A stretch of DNA of 41,162 bases from Hyphomicrobiales bacterium (GTDB taxonomy: Bacteria > Pseudomonadota > Alphaproteobacteria > Rhizobiales > Xanthobacteraceae): positions 1-41,162 of the forward strand of contig JAFKKO010000044.1 in the NCBI GenBank assembly GCA_017305455.1, in the 5' to 3' direction. A program made the translations under genes and the position numbers. Positions 8,840 to 18,377 of the stretch are shown here, in pieces. The notes beneath the pieces were generated by a model. It was not told where the DNA came from and ran no database searches. It worked only from the letters and a program-made list of their open reading frames with translations. Positions within the stretch are counted from its first letter, which is position 1. Each line of letters begins with the position of its first letter.

Positions 8840-11800
8840 CTATGAACGGGCGGTTGCGGGGTCAAGGTTGGTCACTCTCAGATGATACGGCCTCAGTTCG
8901 GCGTCAAGGGCGGCCGACGAAAGTTCCATGATTTCAGGACGTTCGGTCCACAGAAGGCAGCAGCGGATGGCGTGGCCGGGATAAAGTCTGCCAAGCACGG
9001 CGCGATACAGCGCCATCTGTCGCAGGTAGCCGGGCGGGGTGTCTTCCGGCTTTTGCGGCGGTGCCTGATTGGTCTTGTAATCGACAATCAGGATTTCGGT
9101 TTCGGTGACGACCAGACGATCGATCTGGCCGGAGATCAGGAGCGGCGAACCGTGCCGCCGTTGCAGCCGGCCGATGATCGGCACCTCGGCGCGGCTGCCG
9201 GGTGCGAACACTGCGGCGAATTGCGGATTGTCGATCAGCGCCAGCACCTGCGCTGCAAGCATCTCGCGCTCCGGCGCCGTCCAGCCGCCTGCGTCGCGTG
9301 CGTTGCGCGCCAGAAACGCCGTCGCGGCCTCGCGGCGCTGCGCCGCCTGCAAGTTCGGCAGCGATTGCAGCAGGCGATGCACCAGCGTGCCGCGCTGCCG
9401 GGCGCGAACCCGCGCCTCGGATGATTGCGGCAAGCGCGGTGTGGTGTCGCGCTCGCCGAGCGGATCGGAGGGATGCAGCACGGTGTCCGCGCCGGGCTCG
9501 TGCGCCGCCATGCTGCGCAACCAGGCTGGCGCGGGTTCGGAGAAGGCCGTCTGCGTTGCGGGCGCATCGGCGGTCGGCAGATCGAAATCCTCCGGCCGGG
9601 CATAGCGCCGCACCGGGCCGTAAGCTGTCTCCACCGCCTGCATCTGCAGGCCGGAGCGGTCGAGGCCATCGCGGATCAGGCAATACCAAGACGTTGGAAG
9701 CGGCTCCTTGCGGTTGCCGGGCAGTACGCCGCCGACAATCAGCCGGTCGGCGGCGCGCGTCATCGCCACATAGAGCAGCCGGCGGTACTCGTCGTCGGTC
9801 TCGCCGGTCATCGCCGCGCGCGCAGCGGCCACGGCGGGCGGATCGTCGGCCTTGCGGCCGGTCCAGACCACGACATTCGGCGCGCCGGGCGCGGCGTTGC
9901 CCTGCGGCAGCCGCACCAGCGACAGGCGCTGCGATTCCGCCGGCGAGCGTGTGGTATCGATCAGGAACACCACGGCGGCTTCGAGACCCTTGGCGCCATG
10001 TGCGGTCATCACCCGCACCTCGTCGCGGCGGATTTCCATGTCGCGCTTGATCTCGATGTCGGCCGAGCGCAGCCAGGCTATGAAGCCCTGCAGCGAGGCG
10101 GCGTCCTTGCGCTCGTAGCCCAGCGCGAGTTCGAGGAATTCGTCGAGCGCGTCGTTGGCTTCCGGCCCAAGTCTTGCGAGAATCCGCGCGCGGCCGCCAT
10201 CGCCGCCGAGCAGCCACGAGAAGAACGCGAACGGCGTCTCCTGCGCAAAGCGGCGCTCGCAGCGCTCCAGCCGCGCCAGCGCCTCGCGCAGCTCTGCATT
10301 CTCGGACGCATGCTGGGCTAGCGCCTCGCGCAGCGTTCCCTTGCGCCGGGGCGCGATCAGCAGCAGATCGTCGTCGTCGAGACCGAACAATGGACTCTTC
10401 AAGGCCACCGCGAGCGCAAGGTCGTCACGCGGCAGCAGCAGCGCGTCGGCAAGATTCATCAGATCGATGATCGCGATATGCTCGGTCAGCTTGAGCCGGT
10501 CGGCGCCGGCCACCGGAATCCGCGCATGCTTCAACGCCTGAATCACCGCATCGAACGCGGTGCCGCGCCGCCGCACCAGAATGAGAATGTCGCCATAGGA
10601 CAGCGGCCGCCGCTCGCCGGCGGGGCCCGTCATTTCGCGGCGTTGAATCAAGTCACTGATCGCGCGCTGTACACGGTTCGCCAGCCGCACGTCGGGACTG
10701 GTTTCCGCCACCGCGTCGAACGGCGCGCGCCAACCCTCGATCTCCGGCCGCGCATCGGCGACTTCGAGATCCCAGAGTTCGACCATCGCGGGCGCGGCAT
10801 CGCCGAGCGCCATGTGCGGAGCCATGCCGCCGCTGTCGGTGGTGACGCTGCGGAAAATCTCGGGCGTGGCAAAAGTTGCGGAGACCGATTGCAGCACGCT
10901 GACGCCGGAGCGGAACGAATAGTTGAACGACACCGAATCGAATGCGAGTTGCGCCGCCTTGAAGCGCGCGCCGATGTCGCGCTTGCGCAGGTCGAATTCG
11001 CGCGGCTCGGCGCCCTGGAACGAGAAGATCGACTGCTTTTCGTCGCCGACCGCGAACACCGTGCGCTTGACGCCGTCGCGCGCGCCCTTGCCGGCGGCGA
11101 ATTCTGCAATGATGCGTTCGATGATGTCCCATTGCCGCGGGCTGGTGTCCTGCGCCTCGTCGATCAGCACATGATCGACGCCGCGGTCGAGCTTGAAATG
11201 CACCCAGCCGGCGGAGACGTTGTCGAGCATCGCCAGCGTCTTGTCGATCAGGTCGTCATAATCGAGCACGCCGCGGGCCTGCTTCTCACGCCGGTAATGC
11301 GCGGCGACCGCGCTGGCGATCACCAGCAGCGCATGGGTGCGCTCGCGCGCAGTAACGGCGCGGCGCTTTTGCAGCAGAGCGACCACGCGGTCGCGCTCGC
11401 GTTCCAGGCGCTGCGTGAAGTCCGGCCGGGCGTCACTGATCTTTCTGGTCACGAGTGATTTGCGCGGCTCCATCTTGTCGGTCAGGAACACGCAAAGATA
11501 ACGGTCGATCTGCGCGCTGCCGGCTTCGGCCAGCGCCTGCCGTAGCCGCATGGCCTGATCGGCGTCGGTCTTGCTGCCGGTCTCGAGCAGCGCTGCCGCC
11601 GCGTCCCATGCCGAGAAAGGCAGATACGGGCCGTTGGCGATCTCGCGCTCGATATCCTCGAGCCGTTCGTCAGCGCCGATGCCAAGCGTCTGCGCGAGCT
11701 GCGCCAAGGCGGTTTGTGGATCGCCGGCGCGGTCGGCCCAGGCCAGCATGTTCTGCCGGCTGAGGCAGGCCTCGCGCACCACGTCGCGGAAGGTGGCGTC

Positions 11801-12373
11801 GGCTGCATTGGCCATCGCAACCTGCAGCGCGCGGCCCTCGGCGCTGCCGGGGTCGGCGGAGGCGGCGAGCAGCACCGCGATGTTGGCGCGCTCCATCATG
11901 TCGGCCTGATCGCGGTCGTCGAGCACGGCGAAGCGCGCCGGCACGTTGGCCTCGAACGGAAACTGTTGCAGCAACCGCGTGCACAGCGCGTGGATGGTCT
12001 GCACCTTCAGCCCGCCCGGCGTTTCCAGCGCGCAGGCGAACAACTCGCGGGCGCGGCGGCGCTGCCGCGCGCTGGGCCGCGGCGCGCCGGTTTCGACAAT
12101 GGCGGCATCGAGCGCGGCATCGTCCAGCGTCACCCAGTGGCCCAGCGTGGTGAAGACGCGCTCCGCCATGTTGGCGGCGGCCGCCTTGGTGAAAGTGATG
12201 CAAAGGATTTTTTCCGGCGTCACGCCGCTGAGCAGCAGGCGGATCACGCGGCTCGCCAGCACATGGGTCTTGCCCGAGCCCGCATTGGCGGTGACGAAGG
12301 CCGAGCCGTCCGGATCGGACGCCTTCGCCTGCGCCTCGCGCACCGCCTGCGGAATGTTCTGGCGCGGGCTCAT
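8840..12373 (-). CDS. addA: Double-strand break repair helicase-nuclease subunit AddA
   Basis: 1177 residues. UvrD-type helicase with a RecB-type nuclease domain; with AddB it processes broken DNA ends for RecA (the RecBCD equivalent). Walker A is TANAGSGKTHVLASR near the N-terminus; other helicase blocks are ILCITFTKAAAANMAERV, DHVLIDEAQDTSPRQWDII, VGDEKQSIFSFQGA, VMTAHGAKGLEAAVVF and YVAMTRAADRLIVGG. The nuclease motif near the C-terminus is ILIVDYKTNQAPP. The ATG at 12373 overlaps the addB stop (ATGA on the minus strand); the 12 extra upstream codons are an Arg run inside addB and unlikely to be used. Confidence 0.95.
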   Translation of the reverse strand: MSPRQNIPQAVREAQAKASDPDGSAFVTANAGSGKTHVLASRVIRLLLSGVTPEKILCITFTKAAAANMAERVFTTLGHWVTLDDAALDAAIVETGAPRPSARQRRRARELFACALETPGGLKVQTIHALCTRLLQQFPFEANVPARFAVLDDRDQADMMERANIAVLLAASADPGSAEGRALQVAMANAADATFRDVVREACLSRQNMLAWADRAGDPQTALAQLAQTLGIGADERLEDIEREIANGPYLPFSAWDAAAALLETGSKTDADQAMRLRQALAEAGSAQIDRYLCVFLTDKMEPRKSLVTRKISDARPDFTQRLERERDRVVALLQKRRAVTARERTHALLVIASAVAAHYRREKQARGVLDYDDLIDKTLAMLDNVSAGWVHFKLDRGVDHVLIDEAQDTSPRQWDIIERIIAEFAAGKGARDGVKRTVFAVGDEKQSIFSFQGAEPREFDLRKRDIGARFKAAQLAFDSVSFNYSFRSGVSVLQSVSATFATPEIFRSVTTDSGGMAPHMALGDAAPAMVELWDLEVADARPEIEGWRAPFDAVAETSPDVRLANRVQRAISDLIQRREMTGPAGERRPLSYGDILILVRRRGTAFDAVIQALKHARIPVAGADRLKLTEHIAIIDLMNLADALLLPRDDLALAVALKSPLFGLDDDDLLLIAPRRKGTLREALAQHASENAELREALARLERCERRFAQETPFAFFSWLLGGDGGRARILARLGPEANDALDEFLELALGYERKDAASLQGFIAWLRSADIEIKRDMEIRRDEVRVMTAHGAKGLEAAVVFLIDTTRSPAESQRLSLVRLPQGNAAPGAPNVVVWTGRKADDPPAVAAARAAMTGETDDEYRRLLYVAMTRAADRLIVGGVLPGNRKEPLPTSWYCLIRDGLDRSGLQMQAVETAYGPVRRYARPEDFDLPTADAPATQTAFSEPAPAWLRSMAAHEPGADTVLHPSDPLGERDTTPRLPQSSEARVRARQRGTLVHRLLQSLPNLQAAQRREAATAFLARNARDAGGWTAPEREMLAAQVLALIDNPQFAAVFAPGSRAEVPIIGRLQRRHGSPLLISGQIDRLVVTETEILIVDYKTNQAPPQKPEDTPPGYLRQMALYRAVLGRLYPGHAIRCCLLWTERPEIMELSSAALDAELRPYHLRVTNLDPATARS

Positions 12374-15300
12374 TCCTCGCCTCCGCCGGCGCCGCCGGTC
12401 GCGGACCATTCCTTGATGCGGGCGAGATCGTCATAGGTGCCGTAGCGGTTCGACCACATCGAGAGATTAAGCGAATTGTACGGTTGCGCCTCATTCTCGA
12501 AGCTGCGGATCAGCGCTTCGAGTTTGCGCCGCGCCTCGCTTGCGGCGTCGTCCGGCGCCTGGGACTGATCGCCGCGATTGAGTTTCAATTCGAGCGGATG
12601 TTCCTTGCCCGGCGGATTGTTGCCGCTCAGCCTGACATAGAGAATCTCGCTGACCGAACCGCCCGCAGGGATGGCGTCAAAGCCGCCCTCGCGCAGGATC
12701 GCCGCCTCCAGCGTGAGCTGCGGCGACAGACCGAGATAGACCTGCTTGCCGCTGGGCGGCTGACCGGTCTTGTAATCGACAATGGCGAAGGTGCGGTCGC
12801 TGCGATGCTCGATGCGGTCGGCGCGCGCCGACAGTGTGAAGACGCGCCCGGCATCCAGCGGAATTGCGATCTCGCCGCGAATCTCCGCCGCGACGCGCGC
12901 AACGTCTTCTCTCCGGCCGGTTTCCCAGCCGCCGAACCAGTTCGCGATGCGCAGAAAGCGCGGCCACCACAACGCGCGCGCCTCGGGGCGCTCCATCAGC
13001 GGCGCGAAATGCTTCTCGCCGATCGCGATCAGCGCGCCGACCGGATCGGCCGGCAGCTTGTCCGCGAAGGTCTCGGTGAATTCGCCGAGTGCGGCATGGA
13101 TTGCCGAGCCGCGATCTGCTGCCGACAGCGGCATGTCCACGGGATCGAGCGGATTGAGTTTGAGAATGCGTTTGGCGTAGATGGTGTAGGGATCGCGCAG
13201 CCAGTCCTCGATCTCGGTCACCGACATCTTCAGCGGCCGCAATGCGCGCGGTGGTTTCGGCTCTGGCGGCGGTTGCGGCGTTACCGTCGGGGGATGATCG
13301 AGCGTTTCGGCGTGGCGGACATAGACATCGCCGCGCTCTTTTGCCGTGGCCCAGCGCGTCTCGCCCGCGACCGCTTCGAGGCGATGCAGGAAACGCGAGG
13401 CGACCGCCGGCGCGCCGCCGATCTTGGCGGCGTGGGTCAGGATCACCTCCTTGGCGCCGAGCAATTGCGCGAAGTCGTGCGCGGAGAGGCCGATACGCCG
13501 CTCTGGCAGATCGAGGCCGAGATCGTGGCGCATCGGGCGGCTGAGCCACGGATCGATGCGCGGCGCCGGCGGCCACACGCCTTCGACCAGGCCGCCAAGG
13601 ATGACGCGATCGCAGTGGGTGAGGCGCGCTTCAAGCGGGCCGTAGATACGCAGCTTCGCGCCGTCGGTCTGCGGACGCCGCACCATGCGGTCGGCGAACA
13701 GGGTCTTGAACGTCTCCGGATAATCGGTGCGAGCGGCGGCAAGCCCGCTCGCCGTGTCCATGCCAGCGAGATCGTCAAACGCCTGGACCAGCGCTTCACC
13801 GCTGGTGCCTTCAAACACCAGTGCGATACCACTCTCGTCGCGCGACAAGGCTTCGAGCACGGTGCGATGCTGCTCGGCGAGCGTGCTGAAATCACGCGCC
13901 TCGTTCGCCTTGATGTTGGCGAGCGGTTGCAGCGCCTCGCATAATTGGGCGACGAAAGCCCGCATGACAGGCAGGCGTTCGGGCGGCAGCGCGGCGCGCG
14001 GCTCGGACGGATGCAGCAAGGACAGTTCGCCGCGCCGCAATTTCGCGTGTTCGTCGCAGAACTGCGCCAGATCGCGCGTCAGTCCGGCACAGCCCGCCGA
14101 TGGGCGGGTGCCGCGATAGAGCGCGATCTCGAGATCGGCGATGGTCTCCGCGTAAGCGCCTTGCGCGGCGCCCAAATGGAACAGCGGATGCTTGAGCAGC
14201 GCCAATAGCGGCGCGGGCGCCAGATCCTCGGCGGCAGCTTGCGCGGCGAGCCGCGCGAACAGCCCGGCCGGCGTGTCCATCAGGGAGTCGCCGCCGGAAT
14301 CGTCGTAGACCAGTTGCCAGCGCTCCAGCGCCGCCATCACCCGCCGCGCTAGCGCGCGGTCCGGCGTCACCAGCGCCGCTGCAATGTCATGCTCACGCGC
14401 TTCGCGCATCGCCACCGCGATCGCCAGCGCTTCCATTTCCGGATTGGCGGCCTCGACGATGGTAAGATTCTGACCGGCCGTTGCGATCGCCGCCTCGACG
14501 ACTGGCTCGGCCAGGCGTTCGCGCCAGCGCGCGCTGGCGCTCGCCGGCCGCATCAATTCCGAGGTCAGGATATCGCGGCCTTGCGGCGCGGGCGGCGCGA
14601 GCGTGACGACATCGCGGCGCAGGATGCCAAAGCGCGCCAGCAGGCTATGCAGAGCGAATTGCGGATGGCTCGGCAGCGGCGCGCCGTTGCCATCCTTGCC
14701 CGCATCGCCGCCGATTGCGTTCCATGCGTCCTCGTCGAGATCGGTGTCGAGGCCGGGCAGCACCACCGCGCCGTGTTGCAGCCTTGCGATGGCGTGGAGA
14801 AATTTCGCGGTGGCCGGCATCGAGCCGGTCGAGCCGGCGGCGATAACCGGACCTTTATGATGCGCGGTCAGCCGCGCGGCTTCGGCCTCGATCAGATGAT
14901 CGCGGCGCAGCGCCGGCTCGATGGTGCCGGTAGCGGCAAGCACCGTGGGCCAGGTGTCCTTGGCGATGCGCAAAAATTTCAGCGTCAGTTGCCAGTAGCG
15001 GTCGAGATCGTCGGGCACCAGCCCGTCAAGCGCATTCCAGGCGATGTCGCGCGTCGCCATGTCGTCCATCAGACGCGCGAGATCGTCGGCCAGCGCAAGG
15101 CTGGCGGCGGGACCGCCCGTCACCAGCGGCGCGGCGGCGGGATCGCCGGGGGCGAGCTGTTTGGTCCATTGCGCCACCAGCTGCGCCAGCGCCAGCCGCC
15201 GTTCCAGCGATCCCAGCGCGGGCGGAATGTCCAGCGCGGCGAATTCGCCGCCGGCCCCGGTCTGCGCGAATTCGAGTTCGTCCTCGTCGATGCCGCCGAG

Positions 15301-15522
15301 CGCGGCAATGCGCGGCAACAGCACGGCGTCGGTGCCGAGCACGTCGAGGAACACCTCGCGCGCCATGCGGCAGGCGCGCTGGGTCGGCAGATACAGCGCC
15401 GCGTCGGCGAGGCGCTCGGGATGCGCGCGCGCCGCAAAGCCCGGAATCAGATCGCCGTCGATCAGGGCGGCGATGACCGTGCGCAGAAACGGCAATGAGG
15501 CGGGAATGTTGAAAACGCGCAT
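12370..15522 (-). CDS. addB: Double-strand break repair protein AddB (alphaproteobacterial type)
   Basis: 1050 residues. Partner of AddA; it has an inactive helicase-like body and a C-terminal nuclease. The N-terminus reads FNIPASLPFLRTVIAALIDG, then LPTQRACRMAREVFLDVLG, where Firmicutes AddB has a P-loop; none is seen here. The nuclease motif is FAIVDYKTGQPPSGKQVYLG. The iron-sulfur cysteines known in B. subtilis AddB are not visible: the expected first position reads LRDPYTIYAKR and the last 300 or so residues contain no cysteine. Ends in a Gly/Glu tail and overlaps addA by four bases. Well supported as AddB by position and by the nuclease motif. Confidence 0.93.
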   Translation of the reverse strand: MRVFNIPASLPFLRTVIAALIDGDLIPGFAARAHPERLADAALYLPTQRACRMAREVFLDVLGTDAVLLPRIAALGGIDEDELEFAQTGAGGEFAALDIPPALGSLERRLALAQLVAQWTKQLAPGDPAAAPLVTGGPAASLALADDLARLMDDMATRDIAWNALDGLVPDDLDRYWQLTLKFLRIAKDTWPTVLAATGTIEPALRRDHLIEAEAARLTAHHKGPVIAAGSTGSMPATAKFLHAIARLQHGAVVLPGLDTDLDEDAWNAIGGDAGKDGNGAPLPSHPQFALHSLLARFGILRRDVVTLAPPAPQGRDILTSELMRPASASARWRERLAEPVVEAAIATAGQNLTIVEAANPEMEALAIAVAMREAREHDIAAALVTPDRALARRVMAALERWQLVYDDSGGDSLMDTPAGLFARLAAQAAAEDLAPAPLLALLKHPLFHLGAAQGAYAETIADLEIALYRGTRPSAGCAGLTRDLAQFCDEHAKLRRGELSLLHPSEPRAALPPERLPVMRAFVAQLCEALQPLANIKANEARDFSTLAEQHRTVLEALSRDESGIALVFEGTSGEALVQAFDDLAGMDTASGLAAARTDYPETFKTLFADRMVRRPQTDGAKLRIYGPLEARLTHCDRVILGGLVEGVWPPAPRIDPWLSRPMRHDLGLDLPERRIGLSAHDFAQLLGAKEVILTHAAKIGGAPAVASRFLHRLEAVAGETRWATAKERGDVYVRHAETLDHPPTVTPQPPPEPKPPRALRPLKMSVTEIEDWLRDPYTIYAKRILKLNPLDPVDMPLSAADRGSAIHAALGEFTETFADKLPADPVGALIAIGEKHFAPLMERPEARALWWPRFLRIANWFGGWETGRREDVARVAAEIRGEIAIPLDAGRVFTLSARADRIEHRSDRTFAIVDYKTGQPPSGKQVYLGLSPQLTLEAAILREGGFDAIPAGGSVSEILYVRLSGNNPPGKEHPLELKLNRGDQSQAPDDAASEARRKLEALIRSFENEAQPYNSLNLSMWSNRYGTYDDLARIKEWSATGGAGGGEE

Positions 15523-15580
15523 GGAGATCCGATTCGATACGGACCCATCATGGCACGGTCAAGGACCGCCGCGACAGCAA

Positions 15581-16303
15581 TCAGGCGACGCTGGCAAGCA
15601 CGGCGTTTTCGGCGGCCTGCACCGCGTCCGGCGTGCCGACATGCATCCAGATGCCCTCGAGCCGCAGCCCGAACAGCCGGCCCCGCGCGGCGGCGGCGTC
15701 GAACAGGCGGGTCAGCGAGAATTCGCCCTGCGGCGCGTCCTTGAAGATCGCGGGCGAGAGGATGGCGACGCCGGCATAAACGAAGGGCGCGATCTGCTGC
15801 TCCTTGCGCTTGTGCAGTCGCCCGTCGGGGGTCATGGCGTAGTCGCCGGTGCCGTCATAGCCGATGCTGCTCGCGGTCGGCGCCATCAACAGCAGGATAT
15901 CCATTTGCGCAAGATCAAAGGTCGCCGCGAGCCGGTCGAGATTGGGCTGCACGCCGTCGATCCATATGGTGTCGGCGTTGAGATGGAAGAATGGGTCCTC
16001 GCCGAGCAGCGGCAGCGCCTTGACCACGCCGCCGCCGGTACCGAGCACCATGTCGCGCTCGTCGGAAATTGTCACGCGCGGGCGCGCGCGATCCGTGACA
16101 TGGGCGATGATCTGTTCGCCGAGATAATGGACGTTGACCACGGCCTTGGCGACGCCGGCGTCGGCGAGCCGGTCGAGCACATGATCGAGCAGCGGTTTGC
16201 CGGCGACGGCCACCAGAGGCTTGGGCCTGTGGTCGGTCAGCGGCCGCATCCGGGTGCCGAAACCGGCGGCAAGAACCATGGCGGTATGAGGCTTGGTCGG
16301 CAT
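15581..16303 (-). CDS. murU: Nucleotidyltransferase, MurU-like (N-acetylmuramate-1-phosphate uridylyltransferase)
   Basis: 240 residues. The N-terminus AMVLAAGFGTRMRPLTDHRP is the sugar-1-phosphate nucleotidyltransferase signature, and KPLVAVAGKPLLDHVLDRLA follows, as in MurU of Pseudomonas. FFHLNADTIWIDG contains the metal Asp region and GIWMHVGTPDAVQAAE the C-terminal His/Gly site. MurU makes UDP-MurNAc from MurNAc-1-phosphate in cell-wall recycling. The case for MurU rather than a mannose-1-phosphate guanylyltransferase is the length and an AmgK-like kinase domain encoded two genes upstream in the same direction. Substrate is inferred, not shown. Confidence 0.78.
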   Translation of the reverse strand: MPTKPHTAMVLAAGFGTRMRPLTDHRPKPLVAVAGKPLLDHVLDRLADAGVAKAVVNVHYLGEQIIAHVTDRARPRVTISDERDMVLGTGGGVVKALPLLGEDPFFHLNADTIWIDGVQPNLDRLAATFDLAQMDILLLMAPTASSIGYDGTGDYAMTPDGRLHKRKEQQIAPFVYAGVAILSPAIFKDAPQGEFSLTRLFDAAAARGRLFGLRLEGIWMHVGTPDAVQAAENAVLASVA

Positions 16304-16432
16304 GCATTTCCTCGGCGCCGCTTGCGGCGAATCGCAAACAGCAAACTAGCAGCCGGCGCTGGCGCGCGCAGCCGTCCGGCAGGCTTTAGCGGTTCAATAT
16401 GACAGCGGTGCGACAGGCCGGTCGGGTGGCGC

Positions 16433-16753
16433 TCAGACTTCCACGATGTCGGACGACATGCTCTTGCGATGAAGGCGCTTCTTGGCGTCTGGCTTGAGGA
16501 AGGCGACGCCGATCTGCTCGCCATTGACCCAGGACAGTTCGCAGCGGCGATAGGCAAGGCCGGTGGAGGAGAGCAGCAGGAAGAATTCCTTCAGGGCAAG
16601 ACCGGTGACGGTGCCCTCGACGGTCAGCTTGGCGCCGGTCTCGGAGATGTCCTCGATCAGGCAATTGCGCCGCCAGGTGCCGTCAATTCCCATCATATGG
16701 GCCGCAAAACCGCGTTCGAAGATGACGCGCTCGCCGCTTTTCCGCTCCGCCAC
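16433..16753 (-). CDS. Small PilZ-domain protein
   Basis: 106 residues, GTG start at 16753 with GGAG eight bases upstream; the frame is open further upstream but inside the tsaE-amgK gene region. The core IEDISETGAKLTVEG (about residues 32-46) fits the PilZ DxSxxG motif, and the basic N-terminus VAERKSGERVIFERG would be where the c-di-GMP-binding RxxxR normally sits. Here the arginines are spaced RKSGER (RxxxxR), so ligand binding is uncertain. GEQIGVAFLKPDAKKRL is a typical C-terminal PilZ strand and tail. Lies between the TsaE-AmgK fusion and murU. Possible c-di-GMP input to envelope functions is speculation. Confidence 0.75.
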   Translation of the reverse strand: MAERKSGERVIFERGFAAHMMGIDGTWRRNCLIEDISETGAKLTVEGTVTGLALKEFFLLLSSTGLAYRRCELSWVNGEQIGVAFLKPDAKKRLHRKSMSSDIVEV

Positions 16754-16829
16754 GATCGTATCTCCACGAGCGCGTCCGCCGGCGCGCCCTTCCGGACATG
16801 GCCGCCAAATTAACGGCCGCCGGCTAACA

Positions 16830-16843
16830 AGCGGTAAACCGCT
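16830..16843. other. Small hairpin after tsaE-amgK
   Basis: AGCGGT-AA-ACCGCT lies five bases beyond the stop codon of the fusion gene. Stem of six, no U-run on either strand. It could protect a 3' end, but is too short for a confident terminator call. Confidence 0.3.
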
Positions 16844-16847
16844 ATTC

Positions 16848-18377
16848 TCAGCGATAGCCCGCCGGCGGCGGGATGTGGGCGACGCACCAATCCCGTACGC
16901 CGGCGAGCGCGGGGTGAGCGAAGGCGCGGTTGAGATAGGTCCAGATCCGCGGCTGGTGGCGCAGGTAATGCGGCTTGCCGTCGCGGCGGTTGAGCCGGGC
17001 GAAGGTGCCGAGCAGACGGGTGTTCCGCTGCGCCGACATGATGGCGTATTGCTCGGCGAAGGCGGCCGGATCGAAAGCCGGATCGGCGGCGCGGCGGGCG
17101 CCGACATAGCGCGCCAGCATCGCGATCTCCAGCGTATCCGGCACGTCGACCCGCGCGTCCTGCAGCAGCGAGACCAGATCGTAAGCGGTCGGCCCGATCA
17201 CGGTGTCCTGGAAATCGATCACGCCGACGCGCTTGACGCCCTCGCGCGCTTCCAGCCAGATCAGGTTGGGCGAATGGAAGTCGCGCAGCACCCAGGTGGC
17301 GGGCGCGGCGGCGAGCCTGCCGAGAAGCTGGCGCCACAGCACGATGAAGTCGGCATGCATCGCGCCGGTCAGTTCGACGTGCCGGTCAGGCAGATACCAT
17401 TCCAGCATCAACCCGATCTCGACCATCATCGCCTCGAGGTCGAACGGCGGAATCGTATAGTCGAGATGCGGCGCCAGCGGCAGCGCCTGCGGCAGGCTCT
17501 CGCCATGCAGGGCCGCCAGCATGTCGACCGCGGCCTGATAGCGCCCGGGAATCGGTGCGGGCGGATCGCCGGCGACGAAGGACGCGCTGCCGAGATCCTC
17601 GGTAATCAGAAAACCGGAGCCGAGATCGGCGTGCAGGATCGCGGGTGCGGAGAAGCCGTGCGCGCGCAGACCGCTGGCGATCGCGACAAACGGACTGACA
17701 TCTTCGGCCAGATGCACCGCGGCGCTGTAGGACTTGCCGTCGTAAAGCGCCGGGCCGTCGGGGCGCGGCGGCGCGTTCATCAGGATGGTGGATGTGCCGT
17801 CGGACAGCAGCCGGGCGTAAGAGCGGGTCGAGGCATCGCCCGGCATGCGGGTGCGGCGCGCGGCGATCGCGCCGGACAGTTCGAGAAACTGGCGCAGCGC
17901 CTGCAGCCGCTCCACCTTGGCCACGGCATTGCCGTATCCCGTGATCTCGGCGGCGCGCGCCGCGGAGCCGAGCGAGGGGCGGTGGCTGAGCAGGATGTCG
18001 ATGCGGTCGGCCGGCATCAGATCGGGCGCGCGCTCCGGCCATTCGATCAGTGACAGCGTCGCTTCGGGCAGCGGCGCAAGGCCGATCTCCTCAAGCTCGC
18101 CCGGGTCGCTGATCCGATAGAGATCGGCATGCAGCACGGAATACGCCGCAAGGTCGTAGGTTTGCGTCAACGTGAAGCTCGGGCTCGGCACTTCAAGCTC
18201 GTCATCGCCGGCGAGATAGCGGATCAGCGCGCGCGCCGCGGCGGTCTTGCCGGCGCCGAGATCGCCGGAGAGCGTGATGGTGTCGCCGGGCCCGATCAGC
18301 AGAGCGAGATCGGCCATCAATTGCGCGGTGGCCGTCTCGTTGGCCAGGGCAACCGAGAAGGTCGTGGGCGCGTTCAT
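16848..18377 (-). CDS. tsaE: Fusion: TsaE tRNA-modification ATPase + AmgK-like sugar kinase
   Basis: 509 residues with two enzymes in one frame. Residues 1 to about 150 are TsaE, the ATPase needed for t6A37 synthesis on tRNAs: Walker A GDLGAGKT (38-45), VPSPSFTLTQTYD, HADLYRISDPGELEEIG and LIEWPERAPDLMP. From about 155 to the end is an aminoglycoside-phosphotransferase-fold kinase: GDASTRSYARLL (180-191), catalytic loop LRDFHSPN with Asp366 and Asn371, and metal Asp388 in GVIDFQDTVIGPTAYDLVSL. The last motif closely matches AmgK, the MurNAc/GlcNAc anomeric kinase. Start at the ATG overlapping the divL stop (ATGA); longer upstream frames lie within divL. The kinase substrate is inferred from motif and from the nearby murU. 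Confidence 0.88.
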   Translation of the reverse strand: MNAPTTFSVALANETATAQLMADLALLIGPGDTITLSGDLGAGKTAAARALIRYLAGDDELEVPSPSFTLTQTYDLAAYSVLHADLYRISDPGELEEIGLAPLPEATLSLIEWPERAPDLMPADRIDILLSHRPSLGSAARAAEITGYGNAVAKVERLQALRQFLELSGAIAARRTRMPGDASTRSYARLLSDGTSTILMNAPPRPDGPALYDGKSYSAAVHLAEDVSPFVAIASGLRAHGFSAPAILHADLGSGFLITEDLGSASFVAGDPPAPIPGRYQAAVDMLAALHGESLPQALPLAPHLDYTIPPFDLEAMMVEIGLMLEWYLPDRHVELTGAMHADFIVLWRQLLGRLAAAPATWVLRDFHSPNLIWLEAREGVKRVGVIDFQDTVIGPTAYDLVSLLQDARVDVPDTLEIAMLARYVGARRAADPAFDPAAFAEQYAIMSAQRNTRLLGTFARLNRRDGKPHYLRHQPRIWTYLNRAFAHPALAGVRDWCVAHIPPPAGYR

